Part shown: piece by piece, positions 6,302 through 9,038 of the stretch
How the letters are laid out: the number at the start of each line of letters is the position of its first letter
How positions within the stretch are numbered: position 1 is the first letter of the stretch
Assembly (NCBI GenBank): GCA_007129775.1
Contig: SKUV01000018.1
Coordinates: forward strand, 1 to 9,038
Origin: Paracoccaceae bacterium
GTDB lineage: Bacteria; Pseudomonadota; Alphaproteobacteria; Rhodobacterales; Rhodobacteraceae
DNA length: 9,038 nucleotides
Direction of reading: 5' to 3'
Notes under the pieces: model-generated
The model's input: only the letters and a program-made list of their open reading frames with translations
Told to the model about the DNA's origin: nothing
The model's database searches: none
Position numbers and translations under genes: made by a program

Positions 6302-7438
6302 TCACACCCCGATCTGGGCATAGAAGACCGAAAACGCGGCATCCGCCACGATCACGGCGAAGATCGCGGTTACAACCGCGTTGGAGGTCATCCGCCCCAG
6401 CGATTCGGCGTTGCCCTCCACCTTCATGCCGGCATGGCAGCCGACCACGCCGATGATCAGCGCGAAAACCGGCGCCTTGGACATGCCGACCAGCACATGG
6501 TTGACAGCCGTGCCCTCCACCAGCCGGGTCTGGAACATCGCGGGCGAGATGCCAAGCTCGATCCACGACATCAGCGCGCCGCCGAACAGCCCCGCCACAT
6601 TGGCGATCAGCCCGAGGATGGGCAGCATCACCAGCAGCGCGAGGATGCGGGGCACGAACAGCACCTGCGCCGGGTCAAGCCCGAGGGTGCGCATCGCGTC
6701 CACCTCCTCGCGCATCTTCATGGAGCCGATGGCCGCGGTGAAGGCCGAGGCCGTGCGCCCGGCCACGATGATCGCGGTCAGAAGAATGCCCAGTTCGCGC
6801 AGGATCGAAATGGCGATCAGATCGACGACGAATACCTCGGCGCCGAACTGGCGTAACTGCGCGCTGCCCTGAAAGGCCAGAACCACCCCGATCAGAAAGG
6901 CCATCAGCGCCACGATCGGCACCGCCTTGACGCCCACCTCGTGGCAGTGGTGCACCAGCGATGTCAGCCGGAAATCGCGCGGGCGGAGCAGGAGGCGCAG
7001 CAGTCTGTCGGTGAAAAGGCCAAGCATCGCAAGAAGTTCCATGAGAAACTTCACGCCTTCCACACTGGTCCTGCCCAGCCGTTCCAGCAGGTCGCGCAGC
7101 CGCACGCGCCCGGCTTCGGCCGGGCCGGCGTCGGGCATCGATTGCGTCACCGTCTCCAGCAGGGCGGCGTGATCGGCGTCCGCGCCCTGCCATGTGACCC
7201 CGTGGCCCGCGGCCTCTATCCGTGCGGCCAGCCGCGCCAGCGCCCATGCGCCGGCGGTGTCCAGCGCCTCCACCTGCGCGAGGTCCACCGCGAGATCGGC
7301 GCCCCCCGGCACCTCGCCCAGCCGTGCGCGCAGCGTGGTCACCTGCGCCAGCGTCAGCCGCCCGCCCAGATGGAGCACGCGGCCGCCCTCGCCCGCCTCG
7401 TCCAGGCGCAGTTCCGGGGCGCCGCCCTCAGCCGCCAT
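6302..7438 (-). CDS. mlaE: STAS-MlaE fusion, ABC transporter permease for lipid transport
   Basis: A 378-residue inner-membrane permease of the MlaE family with an N-terminal STAS domain (about 8-100) in the place of a separate MlaB protein. The STAS signature is ALDTAGAWALARL at 58-70, like the 'LDTAGA..L..L' of MlaB. The permease part starts near 128 with VKFLMELLAMLGLFTDRLL. It holds several hydrophobic spans (about 172-192, 203-226, 260-290, 322-336, 353-376) and the MlaE hallmark at 228-256, GRTASAFTAAIGSM followed by MREEVDAMRTLGLDP, which contacts the ATPase. In the known Mla complex two MlaE subunits pair with two MlaF, and MlaB stabilises the ATPase; the fused STAS domain is inferred to do that here. 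The gene overlaps the end of the GNAT-nitrilase gene by 11 bases, which suggests translational coupling. Confidence 0.93.
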   Translation of the reverse strand: MAAEGGAPELRLDEAGEGGRVLHLGGRLTLAQVTTLRARLGEVPGGADLAVDLAQVEALDTAGAWALARLAARIEAAGHGVTWQGADADHAALLETVTQSMPDAGPAEAGRVRLRDLLERLGRTSVEGVKFLMELLAMLGLFTDRLLRLLLRPRDFRLTSLVHHCHEVGVKAVPIVALMAFLIGVVLAFQGSAQLRQFGAEVFVVDLIAISILRELGILLTAIIVAGRTASAFTAAIGSMKMREEVDAMRTLGLDPAQVLFVPRILALLVMLPILGLIANVAGLFGGALMSWIELGISPAMFQTRLVEGTAVNHVLVGMSKAPVFALIIGVVGCHAGMKVEGNAESLGRMTSNAVVTAIFAVIVADAAFSVFYAQIGV

Positions 7439-8990
7439 CGCGCCACCGGGTGCGATAAAGGTCGTGGCGCCGGTCGCGCAGGTTGCGCACGGCTCCCTGC
7501 GCGCGGGCCCATTGCACGGTGGCGAGGTTGAGGTCGGCCACGATGATCATCTCCACATTCTCGCTGGCTTCGGCGGCGATACCGTCCCGCGCGAAGGGAA
7601 AGTCGCAGGGCGTCAGAATCGCCGATTGGGCATATTGAATGTCGATATTGGAGACATTGTCGAGATTGCCGACCATTCCGGCCGTCACCACATAGCACTG
7701 ATTCTCGATCGCGCGGGCGGCGCTGCACAGCCGCACCCGCAGATGGCCGTGCCGCGTGTCGGTGTTGTAGGGCACAAAGAGGATCCGCGCCCCCTGATCG
7801 GCAAGCCGGCGCGCGGCCTCGGGAAATTCGGAATCGTAGCAGATCAGCAGCCCCACCGGGCCGCAATCGGTCTCGATCACGTCGATTGCATCGCCGCCCT
7901 TGATCGACCAATGGGCGCGTTCATCCGGCGTCGGGTGGAGCTTTTCCTGCCGGTGCACCGATCCGTCGCGCAGGAAGATATGGCCGACGTTCTGGATATC
8001 GCCGGCGGCGGTGCGGGTGGCGTGGCTGCCCGCGACGATGTTGATCGCCCGCGCGATGGCCATGGCGCGCAGCCGTTCCACAAAGGCCTCGGTATGTTCG
8101 CTCGTGCGTTCGATGGCGCGCTCGGGCGGCAGCTCCTCGGCCTCGCAGGACAGCAGCTGCAGGGTGAAATACTCCGGAAAAACCACGAAATCGGCGCCGT
8201 AATCGGCGGCGATATCCACGAAATAATCCACGTTGCGATAGAATTCCTCGGGGTCTTGCAGCGTGCGCGCCTGCATCTGCACCGCGGCCACGCGCACCAC
8301 CTCGGGGTTGGCGCGGGTCACCGGCTGTTCGGCCATGCTGGCGTCGTAGAAGGGGTTGCGCCAGATCATCAGCACGCCATGGCCGCCCGAGGGCTTGTCT
8401 TCGGGGGCATAGCGGGGCAGGGCGCGCACCGGCTCGAAGCCCGCGCGCATCTGAAAGGCCATCACCGGGTCTTTCAGCGTGCCGTCGATCACCGCGGCGA
8501 CATAATCTTCGGGCGTGGGATGGTTCTTGGCGTGCCGGCGAAAGCCGGGCAGACGGCCGCCGAAGGCGATGCCCTTGAGGTCGAGGTCCACGCACAGCCG
8601 CTCGCGCGCCTGATAAAGCCGCCGCCCCAGCCGCAGCCGCCGGCGCGCCGGGTCCACCATCACCTCCATGCCATAAAGCCAGTCGCCGGCGGCATTGTGC
8701 TGGCTGCCATAGCCGCCGCCGGTGATCTCGGCCCATGTATGGGGGGCCATCACCCGTTCCTCGCGCAGGCGGGTGGAGGCGGCATAGCCCACGATCTCGC
8801 CCTCGTAGACCGCGACGAAGACGCCGCCGGGAAAGGCGTTGATCTGGCCGGTTATCTGACCGGGGGTATAGGCCGGCTCTTCGCTGTAGACGCGCCGCGA
8901 CAGATCGACGATGCCGGGCACATCGCCGGTCCGTGCGACGCGGATCTCCAGCTTGGCGGAGGTGTCGGGGCGTTTGCGTGTGCGGCTCAT
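7428..8990 (-). CDS. Bifunctional GNAT acetyltransferase / carbon-nitrogen hydrolase (nitrilase superfamily)
   Basis: A 520-residue two-domain protein. Residues about 14-215 form a GNAT domain: IRVARTGDVPGIVDLSRRVY at the start, GGVFVAVYEGEIVGYAAS, and an acetyl-CoA-binding-like motif A at 107-127 (YGMEVMVDPARRRLRLGRRLY). Residues about 231-510 form a carbon-nitrogen hydrolase domain with the full catalytic triad: E273 in VVFPEYFT, K350 in HRQEKLHPTPDE and C384 in GLLICYDSEFPE. Downstream ILFVPYNTDTRHGH and ARAIENQCYVVTAG are typical of the superfamily. The architecture matches a known class of Rim1-like nitrilase homologues with N-terminal acetyltransferases (B. subtilis YhcX type). Such hydrolases cleave amides or nitriles; the substrate of this class is not established as far as I know. 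It is the first gene of the cluster and overlaps mlaE by 11 bases. ATG 8990 is chosen from family-like N-terminal length; the ribosome site is weak. Confidence 0.9.
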   Translation of the reverse strand: MSRTRKRPDTSAKLEIRVARTGDVPGIVDLSRRVYSEEPAYTPGQITGQINAFPGGVFVAVYEGEIVGYAASTRLREERVMAPHTWAEITGGGYGSQHNAAGDWLYGMEVMVDPARRRLRLGRRLYQARERLCVDLDLKGIAFGGRLPGFRRHAKNHPTPEDYVAAVIDGTLKDPVMAFQMRAGFEPVRALPRYAPEDKPSGGHGVLMIWRNPFYDASMAEQPVTRANPEVVRVAAVQMQARTLQDPEEFYRNVDYFVDIAADYGADFVVFPEYFTLQLLSCEAEELPPERAIERTSEHTEAFVERLRAMAIARAINIVAGSHATRTAAGDIQNVGHIFLRDGSVHRQEKLHPTPDERAHWSIKGGDAIDVIETDCGPVGLLICYDSEFPEAARRLADQGARILFVPYNTDTRHGHLRVRLCSAARAIENQCYVVTAGMVGNLDNVSNIDIQYAQSAILTPCDFPFARDGIAAEASENVEMIIVADLNLATVQWARAQGAVRNLRDRRHDLYRTRWRDGG

Positions 8991-9038
8991 GGCTGGGTCT
9001 GGTTTCCGGTAATCGCTTCGGTCGGGGCGGCAAGGGGG

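Noticed and set aside
7921..9033. 370-codon open frame on the minus strand overlapping the GNAT-nitrilase gene
   Set aside because: Shifted frame of the same strand, made almost wholly of Arg, Pro, Gly and Ala. The other frame has the intact GNAT and nitrilase motifs.

Overview
The window is GC-rich, with strong G/C preference at third codon positions. Its gene content fits an alphaproteobacterium, most plausibly of the Rhodobacterales type. That placement rests on base composition and gene families only, because no marker gene is present.

Layout. The left part is read on the plus strand. It holds the 3' end of a short-chain dehydrogenase/reductase (1-144), a doubtful 97-codon frame linked to its neighbours by ATGA overlaps (141-434), and a complete MmgE/PrpD-family gene (431-1846). 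A 758-base stretch without an intact gene follows (1847-2604). It holds two wrecked genes: a plus-strand, frameshifted fragment that looks like the C-terminal part of a type III-like restriction endonuclease/helicase (about 1840-2059), and a minus-strand, repeatedly frameshifted and internally deleted sulfatase tail (about 2180-2545).

The right two thirds (2605-8990) form one compact minus-strand cluster. In transcription order it is: a GNAT acetyltransferase fused to a nitrilase-superfamily amidohydrolase; a STAS-MlaE permease; an MlaF-type ATPase; a very long single-domain MCE (MlaD-like) protein; and an ABC-transport auxiliary lipoprotein. Junctions are an 11-base overlap, 62 bases, 18 bases and a 4-base ATGA overlap, so an operon is likely. 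The last four genes make a complete Mla/Mce-type lipid transporter: membrane permease with built-in STAS domain, ATPase, periplasm-spanning MCE protein and outer-membrane-side lipoprotein. No MlaC carrier is seen. Together with the roughly 600-residue helical tail of the MCE protein, this favours a bridge or needle model over a shuttle.

Most notable points are a 438-base (146-residue) tandem duplication inside the MCE gene with a 175-base core differing at only three synonymous positions, the overlap of a GNAT-nitrilase fusion gene with a lipid transporter, and the two gene remnants at 1840-2545. I found no RNA gene, CRISPR array, insertion sequence or convincing terminator. The last 48 bases (8991-9038), upstream of the operon's first gene, are too short to show a promoter.
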